Positions 26,161-34,159 of a stretch of 64,000 bases of DNA are shown here, piece by piece. The DNA is from Anderseniella sp963700895 (GTDB lineage Bacteria; Pseudomonadota; Alphaproteobacteria; Rhizobiales; Aestuariivirgaceae). The translations under genes were made by a program, and so were the position numbers. Position 1 is the stretch's first letter, and every line of letters begins with the position of its first letter. The stretch covers positions 1 through 64,000 of the forward strand of contig CAVOZI010000025.1 of NCBI GenBank assembly GCA_963700895.1, written 5' to 3'. Below the pieces are notes generated by a model that was not told where the DNA came from, did no database searches, and was given only the letters and a program-made list of their open reading frames with translations.

Positions 26161-26892
26161 CTACTGGGGCTGATAGCTGCGGAACATGTTGGCCATGGCC
26201 AGGCAGGCGTTGCTTTCCACCTCGGCCCATTGCTCAAGGTGTGCCTCGGCGAAGCGGATTTTCAGGCGTATGTCGGGTGTGAGACGCAAGGTCCGCTCGC
26301 ACAGCACCGGCCCCAGCACAGACGGCTTGCGGTCGCAGCGGTGCACCACGTGGTTGCCGCCGGCATTGGCGACGTAGAGCACGAGGTCCGCATAGGGCGT
26401 GCCTTCGCGGAACCGGTAACGCAGCAGGTTGCCCTCGACCTGCTCCGGTTCACCGTCGAAATAGACCGGATAGATCTCGCCGTATCGCTCGACCGGGGTC
26501 AGTTCATCCCGCACGCCGGCTTCCAGCGTCAGGATCAGCCAGTTGTCGAACTCGGCCGCAGTTTCCGGCAGCGCCGGAGCAGTGCCGGGCTGATAGGGAA
26601 ACGGCAACAGCAGGTCCAGCTTGGTGATGTTGCCGAGCGTGCGCTTGTTGACCCGGGTGACCAGCCGCGTCGGGGCAATCAGTTCGGCGCCGTCAAACTG
26701 GTAACGGGCCATGACGGGGGCGGCCTGCGGGTCCGACTTGGCCGTAGGCGCAGAAAACAGCAGGTCGCGGTCGGCAAGGAACAGCCACGTCAGGATGAAG
26801 CCGGCGGTGACCACGATCATGCCCGCAAGATTGAGCGCCAGCCGTCCGACTGAACGCTCCTGGGGACCGGCGTGCTGGCGGTGGCGGCGCAT
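26161..26892 (-). CDS. Membrane-anchored protein of unknown function
   Basis: 243 residues with one N-terminal membrane helix ('LALNLAGMIVVTAGFILTWLFLA', about residues 18-40) and a ~200-residue region predicted to be periplasmic, with two cysteines near the end ('HRCDRKP', 'VLCERTL'). I do not recognise the family. The start at 26892 was picked because the upstream extension is Arg/His-rich and unlike a protein N-terminus. Divergent from the next small membrane protein. Confidence 0.65.
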   Translation of the reverse strand: MRRHRQHAGPQERSVGRLALNLAGMIVVTAGFILTWLFLADRDLLFSAPTAKSDPQAAPVMARYQFDGAELIAPTRLVTRVNKRTLGNITKLDLLLPFPYQPGTAPALPETAAEFDNWLILTLEAGVRDELTPVERYGEIYPVYFDGEPEQVEGNLLRYRFREGTPYADLVLYVANAGGNHVVHRCDRKPSVLGPVLCERTLRLTPDIRLKIRFAEAHLEQWAEVESNACLAMANMFRSYQPQ

Positions 26893-27056
26893 GGTGCTTC
26901 TTTGCTCGTGCCTGCTTCGAGGCTTGCCGGACGGACAGTGCGCAACTGGTATGCCTGTTGCAAGGTGCTGGCGCAAGCGGCTCGAAGTGTGCTGCGATGA
27001 ACACCGCGGAGCCTTGGGCCTTGCGGGGGTGTGAGTGAGTATGGGGAGTTGGCGGG

Positions 27057-27380
27057 ATGGATTACAACACCTTCCTCCTGGTTATGGCTTTTGGTCTTGC
27101 AGGCGCCGGGCTGACACATTCTGCCTGGCTGTGGCTGGGCGCTACCCGGCCGGCCTTCGTATCCATCATCGACGAGGGACCGGTGCTGACGGTGCCGTTT
27201 CGCGTGGTTGGCGTGATGTTCGCCGCGCCGCTGATCCTTGCGGGATCGGCGCTGCGCCAACTGGAGCATGGCTGGCGCTATGCCGGGGTAACGGCTCTGG
27301 GGCTGCTGGCAGCAGTGCTGTGGTGTTTCATGAGCGGGATCGTGTTAATCGTGCTGCTCGACATGATGATGTCCGCCTGA
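27057..27380 (+). CDS. Small inner-membrane protein
   Basis: 107 residues with three likely membrane helices (residues ~4-28, ~46-62 and ~75-103). Conserved-looking but not recognised with certainty; similar small membrane proteins occur upstream of gamma-carbonic-anhydrase genes in rhizobia. Possibly cotranscribed with the next gene, 54 bases downstream. Confidence 0.65.
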   Translation: MDYNTFLLVMAFGLAGAGLTHSAWLWLGATRPAFVSIIDEGPVLTVPFRVVGVMFAAPLILAGSALRQLEHGWRYAGVTALGLLAAVLWCFMSGIVLIVLLDMMMSA

Positions 27381-27434
27381 GGCACGGCCTTGCGCCGGTG
27401 GCCGCAGCGCGGACTGCCACTGCCGGGAGACCAG

Positions 27435-27974
27435 ATGAGCATCTATGAATTTGAGGGTCACCGTCCGCAACTGCCGGGCGATGAGCCATATTACATTGCG
27501 CCAAGCGCAAAGGTGATCGGCAAGGTCACCATCGGCAGGCTGTCGAGCGTGTGGTTCAACGCGGTCATCCGCGGCGACAACGATCCGATAACCATTGGCG
27601 AAGAAACCAGCATCCAGGACAATTGCGTGCTGCACACCGATCCGGGCTTCCCGATGACCATCGGCGACCGGGTGACAGTGGGCCACCTCGCCATGCTGCA
27701 CGGCTGCCGAGTTGGCGACGGCTCGCTGATCGGCATGGGGGCAACGGTGATGAATGGCACGGTTGTGGGGCGCAACTGCATCGTCGGCGCACATGCGCTG
27801 ATTGGCGAAGGCAAGGAAATTCCGGACAACTCGATGGTGCTGGGCGCGCCGGGCCGGGTGGTCAAGACACTGGGGCCGGAAGCCGAGGCCATGCTTGCCA
27901 AGGCGGCGGCTGCCTATGTCGACAAGGTGCACCGCTATGGCAGGCAGAACGGTCTGAAGCTCATCGAAAGCTGA
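27435..27974 (+). CDS. Gamma carbonic anhydrase family protein
   Basis: 179-residue left-handed beta-helix protein. Zinc ligands match the Cam pattern: His67 ('NCVLHTD'), His84 ('VGHLAML') and His89 ('LHGC'). Arg46 and Asp48 of the 'RGDNDPI' motif are present. The catalytic acidic loop of Cam is absent, as in YrdA/CaiE-type members, so hydration of CO2 is uncertain. A long terminator-like hairpin follows. Confidence 0.93.
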   Translation: MSIYEFEGHRPQLPGDEPYYIAPSAKVIGKVTIGRLSSVWFNAVIRGDNDPITIGEETSIQDNCVLHTDPGFPMTIGDRVTVGHLAMLHGCRVGDGSLIGMGATVMNGTVVGRNCIVGAHALIGEGKEIPDNSMVLGAPGRVVKTLGPEAEAMLAKAAAAYVDKVHRYGRQNGLKLIES

Positions 27975-27998
27975 GTTTCACGCGGGCTGAAAAGGGAC

Positions 27999-28032
27999 GG
28001 GGCCAGCATCGGGTGGGATCGATGCTGGCCCC
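27999..28032 (+). terminator. Strong hairpin after the gamma carbonic anhydrase gene
   Basis: A perfect 13-bp stem (GGGGCCAGCATCG / CGATGCTGGCCCC) with an 8-base loop, 25 bases after the stop. The 3' side is G/C-rich rather than U-rich, so it may need Rho or act as an RNA stabiliser. Confidence 0.65.
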
Positions 28033-28112
28033 TGGGACCCGGTCTGGTGGGGGATGGGGAGGGGACGCCGACCGGGCCGTTTCGAATTTCGTGTTGGGAA
28101 GTGATCCTGGGC

Positions 28113-28751
28113 CTAGTTGGCGCCGGCGATCGTCTCCTTGTTGCGCGGATGCTGGTTGGTCATGGACACCCAGATGCGCGGATTCTGCTGCGATTGACGC
28201 TTGAGAAACTGGTAGCCGGTTTCCGACCAGCGCAGCACCGTGTTGCGGCGGTTGTCGAGAATGAAGTCGCCGCCGTCGGTGCGCACCGTCAGCACTGCAT
28301 GGCCGTCGCGGTTCTCATCCAGCACCACGGTGATGAGCAGGCTTTCGGAGGGAAAGCCCAGGCCTTCCAGATAGCGCTTCTTCAGCAGCACGTAGTCTTC
28401 GCAGTCACCGGCGGTCGACGGGTAATCCCAACGTTCCACGGTCTGGTAGAGATCGATGTCGGTGGCCGGCGTGATCTTGGTGTTGACGAACGAATTGACT
28501 TCGACGATCTGCGACCAGCTGCGCTCGTTCAGCTCAGCCTGCTGATCGCCACGGCCGGTCTCGCGGCACTCGCCCTTGTACCGGGCGCAGAACTGCACGT
28601 AGCCGATCGGCGGCAACGTGACCCCGAATTCAGGTGCGTGAACGGCAGCCGGCGATGCCAGGTTGGCCGTGTTCGACTTGGTATAACCCTGTGCCGGAAG
28701 TGCCATGGCAAACAACGCCAGACACATTGCGGTCCCCTTGATGATGTTCAT
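28113..28751 (-). CDS. Transglutaminase-like cysteine peptidase (BTLCP family)
   Basis: 212 residues with a signal peptide (~1-22). The catalytic triad is Cys117 ('TAGDCEDYVLLKK'), His151 ('DGHAVLTV') and Asp166 ('ILDNRRN'). Members are periplasmic proteases; LapG, the best-known relative, cleaves adhesins under c-di-GMP control. A PilZ gene is next on the same strand, although no LapD-type gene is visible. Confidence 0.9.
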   Translation of the reverse strand: MNIIKGTAMCLALFAMALPAQGYTKSNTANLASPAAVHAPEFGVTLPPIGYVQFCARYKGECRETGRGDQQAELNERSWSQIVEVNSFVNTKITPATDIDLYQTVERWDYPSTAGDCEDYVLLKKRYLEGLGFPSESLLITVVLDENRDGHAVLTVRTDGGDFILDNRRNTVLRWSETGYQFLKRQSQQNPRIWVSMTNQHPRNKETIAGAN

Positions 28752-28932
28752 TTTGACGCCCCAATCCCTTTTGTTATTGGATTGAAGACTAGCGGGGCGG
28801 TTTTGAGATTCAGCTAAACAGATGTCCCGTATTTGAATCGAACCCCGGGAATTCTGTTAATCATGAAAGCTGTGCTAACTGGTGAGCAAATCGTTGACGG
28901 GGCATTGCAAAGCAACTGGCCCGAAAAATATC

Positions 28933-28963
28933 AAGCCCGCCGGAGCAGGGCTCGGGCGGGCTT
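28933..28963 (-). terminator. Intrinsic terminator of the PilZ gene
   Basis: A perfect 9-bp stem (AAGCCCGCC / GGCGGGCTT) with a 13-base loop. On the minus strand it is followed by a U-rich GATATTTTT tail. Confidence 0.75.
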
Positions 28964-28987
28964 GCTGGCGGAAAGAAACCGTGTGTT

Positions 28988-29584
28988 CTAGAGCTGGGCG
29001 TGCAGCTTGAGGTTGGACGGGTCCATCTTGCGGATGAACTCGATGGCGAAGCCGTCGGCAGTGTAACGCACCACCCGGCCACGCATCTTGCCGAGGTTCA
29101 CATAGGTGCCGATGGACGGCAGCACGTGGCACTTGATGGCGGAGCCTGAAATCGATATGTCGAGAACTTCGCAGTCATATTCGCGTCCGTCGGCGAGGGT
29201 GATCTGCGACACCGTTTCCTTCGGCTTGAAGCGGTCGTGACGGCGTTGATCCGGACTGGAAGCCTGCAGCCACTCGATCCGCTTTTCCATCCGTTCGCGG
29301 CGCGCGCCGGTGAGGTTGAAAGCGATGTGGAAGCCATCGGGCTGTTTGCCCGTCACCACGCCATCGACACGGCCGATATCATCCAGATAGGCAATGATGG
29401 CGATGCCGGCGGCGACAGGCGTATCGGTGAGCAGGTTTACGCCATCGGCATCTATGGAGCCGACCTGGCAAGGATGCTCGCTCATGTCCGGCAGCATGAA
29501 GCGGCCGAAAAGAATGCGATTGCCGGCAGGTTCGGCAGATTCTTCAAATATGCCCGTGTTGGCGGAAAGCGTAAAAGCGTTCAC
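28988..29584 (-). CDS. PilZ domain protein
   Basis: 198 residues from a GTG at 29584 with AAGGA 8 bases upstream; an ATG at 29650 has no clear site. The C-terminal ~80 residues are PilZ-like: 'DQRRHDRFKPKE' (RxxxR c-di-GMP motif region) and 'DISISGSAIKC' (the D/NxSxxG motif). The N-terminal half is a second, diverged PilZ-like beta-barrel ('VGSIDADGVNL'). Likely a c-di-GMP receptor. Confidence 0.87.
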   Translation of the reverse strand: MNAFTLSANTGIFEESAEPAGNRILFGRFMLPDMSEHPCQVGSIDADGVNLLTDTPVAAGIAIIAYLDDIGRVDGVVTGKQPDGFHIAFNLTGARRERMEKRIEWLQASSPDQRRHDRFKPKETVSQITLADGREYDCEVLDISISGSAIKCHVLPSIGTYVNLGKMRGRVVRYTADGFAIEFIRKMDPSNLKLHAQL

Positions 29585-29758
29585 GACTGTGTTCCTTGTT
29601 GAGAGGCGTTCAGGTGTCTCTCCCCGCGCGGGTGAATGGAAAACTTCCATACCCAGTCACCAAAACCTTATGTCGGTTGGAGTGAATGCTTTGTTAAGAC
29701 AAGGCCGTCGTCCGGCAATTTGTTTCACCGAACGTCAACACGAACAAGGGTTGCGCAA

Positions 29759-30403
29759 TCAGGTCTTGCCACCGTCGATTACGCGCAGAAAGCTGCTATT
29801 GATGCGGCGCACGTCATTATTGGTGTAGGCAGGCGAGGTGGTGGCGGGTGCGCCGGGCAACTGGTCGTTCCACAGGATGCGGATGCGGCGAATCTCGAAG
29901 TCCACCAGGGGATCGTTGCTGATGCGTTGCTGGTCGCGGAAGGTGGCGAAGGTGGCCATCACATGCACGCTCTCGCCATCGCTGGCGATCACCGGCACGG
30001 CGGCAAACTCGAAGCCCACCTCGCGACCGCCGAACGAGCGGGCGAGGAAGCGGCCGACGCAAGGCTGCTTCATGCCAGCCACCGAGTCCAGACCGCGAAT
30101 GATGGTTTCGCGGTCAAAGCTTGGCCAGTCATTGAATGCAGGCAGACCGGTGAGCGTACGGCCCCAGGTTTCGCACACGCCGCTGCCGGCAAGGCGCCAG
30201 GTATAGGCCATCTGCTGCGGGTCGCGGTGCAGCACGCAGACCCACGGCAGTATGTCGGAAAGATCGCGCATGGTAACGTAGGACCGGTTTGGTGCACTGC
30301 TCTCGCCGCGCAGGCGCTCCCAGGTGCGAAGCAGGGAGCGGCTGGCCGGATGCATTGCCACTTCATCGGGGCCGTTGTTGAAAATGTGTGTCTTGCTTGC
30401 CAT
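29759..30403 (-). CDS. PAS domain protein (PAS_5-like)
   Basis: 214 residues; the central region ('RDLSDILPWVCVLHRDPQQM', 'YTWRLAGSGVCETWGRTLTG') matches the alphaproteobacterial PAS_5 type that occurs as a stand-alone protein. There is no output domain. The start at 30403 (MASKTHIF) is at the family N-terminus. The open frame continues to 31315 against the rhomboid gene, but that part is shadow. Confidence 0.83.
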   Translation of the reverse strand: MASKTHIFNNGPDEVAMHPASRSLLRTWERLRGESSAPNRSYVTMRDLSDILPWVCVLHRDPQQMAYTWRLAGSGVCETWGRTLTGLPAFNDWPSFDRETIIRGLDSVAGMKQPCVGRFLARSFGGREVGFEFAAVPVIASDGESVHVMATFATFRDQQRISNDPLVDFEIRRIRILWNDQLPGAPATTSPAYTNNDVRRINSSFLRVIDGGKT

Positions 30404-30517
30404 AACGTCTTTGCCTGTTCGCGACTGCCGTCCACGCTGTTTCAAAGCTGAACTCTGTGTGAAGATGGATGCAGGCCGCGTGCCAAACTGATCTGCCCCG
30501 GGAGGCGCAATCACCAC

Positions 30518-31318
30518 ATGAACGAACAAAAGCCGGATCATCCGGACCATGACCGGTTTGGCGATGAGGCGCGGCCAGACGGGCCGGGCTACCCTGCGGA
30601 CCCGGGATCTGCAGTGGCGGAACCGCTGTTCAACGCGCCGCCTGTGGTGTTGTGGCTGGCTGGCGCCTTTCTGGTGGTCCACCTGGCGATCCAGTTCGCC
30701 GGGGACCAGTTGGCCAACTGGCTGGTGCTGGCGCTGGCTTTCATTCCGGTGCGGCTGATGGAGGGGGGAGCGGGGTTGCCCGGTGGCGAGGTTGCGCGGG
30801 TGACGCAGTTCGTCAGCTACGGTTTCGTGCATGGTGACTGGATGCATCTGGCGATGAATTCGTTCTGGATGCTGGCGTTCGGATCGGTCGCCGCGCGCCG
30901 GCTTGGCGCCGTCAACTTTCTGGCCTTCAGTGCGCTGGCCGCGGTGGTCGCGGCGAGTTTCTCGCTGGCTCTGAACTGGGGTCAGGAGCTCGTGCTGGTT
31001 GGGGCATCCGGCGCGATTGCGGGCCAGATGGCCATTGCGGTGCGGCTGATCTTTGCTCACGGCGGGACCTTGCGCACGATCATGCAGCGCGACGTTTCTC
31101 AGGCGCCGCCCGAACCGCTGATCCGGCTGTTCTCGAACAGGTCTGCAGTCATCTTCCTTGTGATCTGGCTCGGCATCGACGTGTTGACCGCCGGCAGCGG
31201 TATGCTGACCGAAGGCCGCATTGCCTGGGAGGCGCATCTTGGCGGCTTCCTGACCGGACTGCTGGCATTTCCACTGTTCGACAGCCGTGGCCGGCAGCAC
31301 AACTGGCGCGGGCACTGA
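30518..31318 (+). CDS. Rhomboid family intramembrane serine protease
   Basis: 266 residues with a ~40-residue Pro/Asp-rich cytoplasmic N-terminus and six membrane helices. Catalytic dyad: Ser164 in 'GASGAIAG' and His240 in 'EAHLGGFLTG'. 'HGDWMHLAMNSFWML' gives the usual rhomboid H-x2-N segment. Substrates unknown. Confidence 0.92.
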   Translation: MNEQKPDHPDHDRFGDEARPDGPGYPADPGSAVAEPLFNAPPVVLWLAGAFLVVHLAIQFAGDQLANWLVLALAFIPVRLMEGGAGLPGGEVARVTQFVSYGFVHGDWMHLAMNSFWMLAFGSVAARRLGAVNFLAFSALAAVVAASFSLALNWGQELVLVGASGAIAGQMAIAVRLIFAHGGTLRTIMQRDVSQAPPEPLIRLFSNRSAVIFLVIWLGIDVLTAGSGMLTEGRIAWEAHLGGFLTGLLAFPLFDSRGRQHNWRGH

Positions 31319-31400
31319 AACGACTGGTTAATGGTTTCGTGCCAGATTGACGGCCTGAGAAAAAGATCACGCAAATCAACGTTTTTCGCCAGTCCGGGTC

Positions 31401-32237
31401 ATGAACGCAGCATCCATCATCGAAAATTTCGGGCGAGGCATTCCAGTCACGCTCGACACAGCCATGATCGTTGACGTGTGCGCGTACCTGCGCTTGACGC
31501 AGTCGCCCGCGGTACTGGTGCTTACCTCACGCGGCGAACTGCGGGGTGTACTTTCACATCGCGACATCATCCATGCGTCGGGCCGGCTTGGCTCTTCGGT
31601 GATGCAGATGATGGCCCAGGAACTGATGCGTAAGCAGGTGGCGGTGTGCCAGAGCGGTGACGGGCTGATCGAGCTGCTGGAACTGGTGACCGAAACCGGC
31701 AGCGATTTCGCACTGGTTGCCGAGGGCAGCCAGATCAAGGGTATTGTGACCGTGCAGGATCTGACGGAGTTGCTGGTGACGGCGCTTGGCGGCAGCGATG
31801 CAGACAGCGAGCCCGCAGCGGCTGCCGCTTTGCCAGAGCAGCAGGTTGGCCAGGTAGCCGGAGAGGTCCCTCCGCACCACATTCAGCAGCAGCAGCCACA
31901 ATTTCACGTTCAGGCGATGCCGGAGCCGCCTGTCTTCCAGTTGCAGCCACACTCGCACGCTGTCCCGGACCAGGCGCAGCCACAGCCGCAGGTGGCTGCA
32001 ATGCCGCAGCAGCAAGGACAGTGGCCGCCAGCGTACCCTTCAATACCGGACGTTCCGCCGGCGGCAGCGTTTGCACAACCCGGCCAGCCAGCGCCATTGC
32101 CGGTACATCATGCCGGGGGTGCCGGCATGCATCAGCCGCAGCCACAGCCTCAACACGCGCCATTCCCGACGCAAGTGCAGCAGTCGCAGCCGCAACCTGT
32201 TGCCATGCCAACTGCCTGGGCAACATTCAGCAGCTAG
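31401..32237 (+). CDS. CBS-pair protein with a long Gln/Pro/His-rich tail
   Basis: 278 residues. The first ~130 form two CBS motifs ('LTSRGELRGVLSHRDIIHA', 'ALVAEGSQIKGIVTVQDLTE'), a regulatory module that binds adenosine nucleotides. Residues ~135-278 are low-complexity, about half Gln and Pro ('PQPQPQHAPFP', 'QQQQPQFHVQ'), with no fold expected. I know no family with this architecture. A strong terminator follows. Confidence 0.78.
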   Translation: MNAASIIENFGRGIPVTLDTAMIVDVCAYLRLTQSPAVLVLTSRGELRGVLSHRDIIHASGRLGSSVMQMMAQELMRKQVAVCQSGDGLIELLELVTETGSDFALVAEGSQIKGIVTVQDLTELLVTALGGSDADSEPAAAAALPEQQVGQVAGEVPPHHIQQQQPQFHVQAMPEPPVFQLQPHSHAVPDQAQPQPQVAAMPQQQGQWPPAYPSIPDVPPAAAFAQPGQPAPLPVHHAGGAGMHQPQPQPQHAPFPTQVQQSQPQPVAMPTAWATFSS

Positions 32238-32310
32238 GGCATTATCTGATCAGATTGAATGATCTGAGCGGACAGGGATGCTCGTTCTTACGGTGCCGGT
32301 GCAACCCTGG

Positions 32311-32332
32311 CCGTTCGACCAGAACGGTTTTT
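32311..32332 (+). terminator. Intrinsic terminator of the CBS-pair gene
   Basis: CCGTTC-GACCA-GAACGG followed directly by TTTTT; two extra G-U pairs extend the stem. It ends 9 bases before the stop of the convergent hisI gene. Confidence 0.8.
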
Positions 32333-32341
32333 GCTCCGCCT

Positions 32342-32785
32342 TCAGGGCTTGCGGTAGACCTTTTCCGGATCGATCAGACGCTCATCATCCATGATGCGCA
32401 GGCTGCCGTCCGGCGCTACCTCGCGATAGAAGCAGGTGGCGCGGCCGGTGTGACAGGCGGCGCCGTCGCCGGCCACTTCCACATCCAGAATGACAACGTC
32501 CTGGTCGCAGTCGGTGCGGATGCGAACAACACGTTGAAGCTGGCCGGATGTCTCGCCCTTCTTCCAGAGTTTGCCGCGTGAGCGCGAATAGTAGTGGGCA
32601 ATGCCGGTGTCGAGTGTGAGCGCCAGCGCTTCGGCGTTCATCCAGGCGAACATCAGGGGCGCCTGGCTTCCGGCCGCCACTGCCATGGCCGGGACGAGAC
32701 CGTCGGCGCCGAAGCGGGGGGCAAACACGCGGCCTTCCTCAAGGTCGTCAACACTGCCGGGCGAGGGGAAGGCTGTCTGGGTCAA
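32342..32785 (-). CDS. hisI: Phosphoribosyl-AMP cyclohydrolase
   Basis: 147 residues, third step of histidine synthesis. Signatures 'MFAWMNAEALALTLDTG', 'YYSRSRGKLWKKGETSGQ' and the zinc/magnesium segment 'RTDCDQDVVIL'; the later Cys residues in 'ACHTGRATCFYRE' complete the metal site. Monofunctional (no HisE domain), as usual in alphaproteobacteria. Nine bases after folE on the same strand. Confidence 0.96.
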   Translation of the reverse strand: MTQTAFPSPGSVDDLEEGRVFAPRFGADGLVPAMAVAAGSQAPLMFAWMNAEALALTLDTGIAHYYSRSRGKLWKKGETSGQLQRVVRIRTDCDQDVVILDVEVAGDGAACHTGRATCFYREVAPDGSLRIMDDERLIDPEKVYRKP

Positions 32786-32794
32786 GGATGAGGT

Positions 32795-33472
32795 TCAATC
32801 CGCCCTGCGATAGCGGATCATCTCCATGAAACGGGCCTGCTGCTGGACTTGCGTCTTGAACTCGCCGGTGAACCGTGTGGTGATTGTCGAGGAATCGCGC
32901 TTCTGCACGCCCCGCATGCTCATGCAGTGGTGTCTGGCCTCCAGCATGACCGCTACCCCGCGGGTGTCGAGCTGCATGTCGATGGCGTGGGCGATTTGCG
33001 CCGTCAGGTTTTCCTGGGTCTGCAGGCGGCGGCTGAACACGTCTACCACGCGGGCCAGCTTGGACAGGCCAACGACACCGTCGGTCGGCAGATAGGCAAT
33101 GTGGGCGTGGCCGGCAAACGGCACGATGTGGTGTTCGCAATGCGAGAAGAACTCGATGTTGCGTACCAGAACGATATCGTCGTAACCGCCGACTTCCTCG
33201 AAGGTGCGTTCCAGCACGTCGCGGCCGCTTGCCTGGTAGCCGGAGAACAGCTCACCATAAGCCTTCAGTACGCGCTTCGGGGTATCGAGCAGGCCTTCAC
33301 GCTGCGGGTCGTCGCCAGCCCAGGCAATCAGGGTGCGCACGGCGGCAAGCGCCTCTTCCTCGGACGGCCTCGCGATATCGGGACCTGCGCCAATATCCGG
33401 CTGGGTCGGCTTCAGGCGCTTTACGACAGCATCCATGATAACCTCGGACGGTTTGGTTGAGTTAGACGGCAT
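32795..33472 (-). CDS. folE: GTP cyclohydrolase I
   Basis: 225 residues. Makes dihydroneopterin triphosphate from GTP for folate synthesis. Zinc ligands are in 'FFSHCEHHIVPF' (Cys, His) and 'ARHHCMSMRGVQK' (Cys). The N-terminal ~40 residues are variable. Operon folE-hisI, divergent from the FeS scaffold gene. Confidence 0.96.
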   Translation of the reverse strand: MPSNSTKPSEVIMDAVVKRLKPTQPDIGAGPDIARPSEEEALAAVRTLIAWAGDDPQREGLLDTPKRVLKAYGELFSGYQASGRDVLERTFEEVGGYDDIVLVRNIEFFSHCEHHIVPFAGHAHIAYLPTDGVVGLSKLARVVDVFSRRLQTQENLTAQIAHAIDMQLDTRGVAVMLEARHHCMSMRGVQKRDSSTITTRFTGEFKTQVQQQARFMEMIRYRRAD

Positions 33473-33697
33473 ACCCGCTTGCACCCCCTCAAATGCTCTA
33501 CCGATGATACGGGTTCCCCGATGCCGGCAACTTTTTACCGCCTGAGGCGGAACTATAATGTTTACCACCGGTTGAGGCCGTGTGCAAAACCAGAAGTTGC
33601 CCGTTCCGCTCCCGCTGGAGCCTTTGGCCGGAGCGGCCTTCTTATGGTAGGAAAGCTCTGGCAATACAACGCAAGCATCTCCATAATCACGTGCATC

Positions 33698-34159
33698 ATG
33701 CTGAACGACATCTACAACAAGCAGATACTTGCCTTTGCAGCCGACATTCCGCGGCTCGGCCGGCTCGACGCGCCTGATGGCACAGCGGTAGCCCATTCCA
33801 AGTTGTGCGGATCCAAGGTTACCGTCGATCTGAAGCTGGAAAACGGCGTGGTGACGGATTTTGCCCATGACGTGAAGGCCTGCGCGCTCGGCCAGGCGTC
33901 GTCCTCGATCATGGCAAGGCATATCATCGGGTCCACGGTGGACGAACTGCGGATGCTGCGCGACCAGATGCACGCCATGCTGAAGGAAAACGGTCCGGCG
34001 CCGGAAGGCCGCTGGGCGGATCTGCAGGCGCTGACGCCGGTACGCGACTTCAAGGCACGTCACGCCTCGACGCTGTTGACGTTCGACGCGGTGGTCAAGG
34101 CCCTCGACATGGCCGAGGGCAAGACGGGCGCTGCGCCGGCCCAGGCGCAGTCAGCCTGA
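33698..34159 (+). CDS. Iron-sulfur cluster assembly scaffold protein (IscU/SufU-like)
   Basis: 153 residues. Scaffold Cys37 ('HSKLCGSKVTV') and Cys62 ('VKACALGQASSS') are present. The third cluster Cys of IscU is replaced: 'KARHASTLLTF' has Ala/Ser where IscU has Cys. This form, next to folE and hisI, is common in rhizobia, so the change may be a subfamily trait. The start at 33698 matches family N-termini; the frame upstream is non-homologous. Overlaps the 3' end of betC by 9 bases. Confidence 0.88.
   Translation: MLNDIYNKQILAFAADIPRLGRLDAPDGTAVAHSKLCGSKVTVDLKLENGVVTDFAHDVKACALGQASSSIMARHIIGSTVDELRMLRDQMHAMLKENGPAPEGRWADLQALTPVRDFKARHASTLLTFDAVVKALDMAEGKTGAAPAQAQSA

Noticed and set aside
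28833..28850. GAATCGAACCCCGG, which resembles a tRNA T-loop read on the minus strand
   Set aside because: The T-stem cannot pair and no acceptor, D or anticodon arm is present around it.
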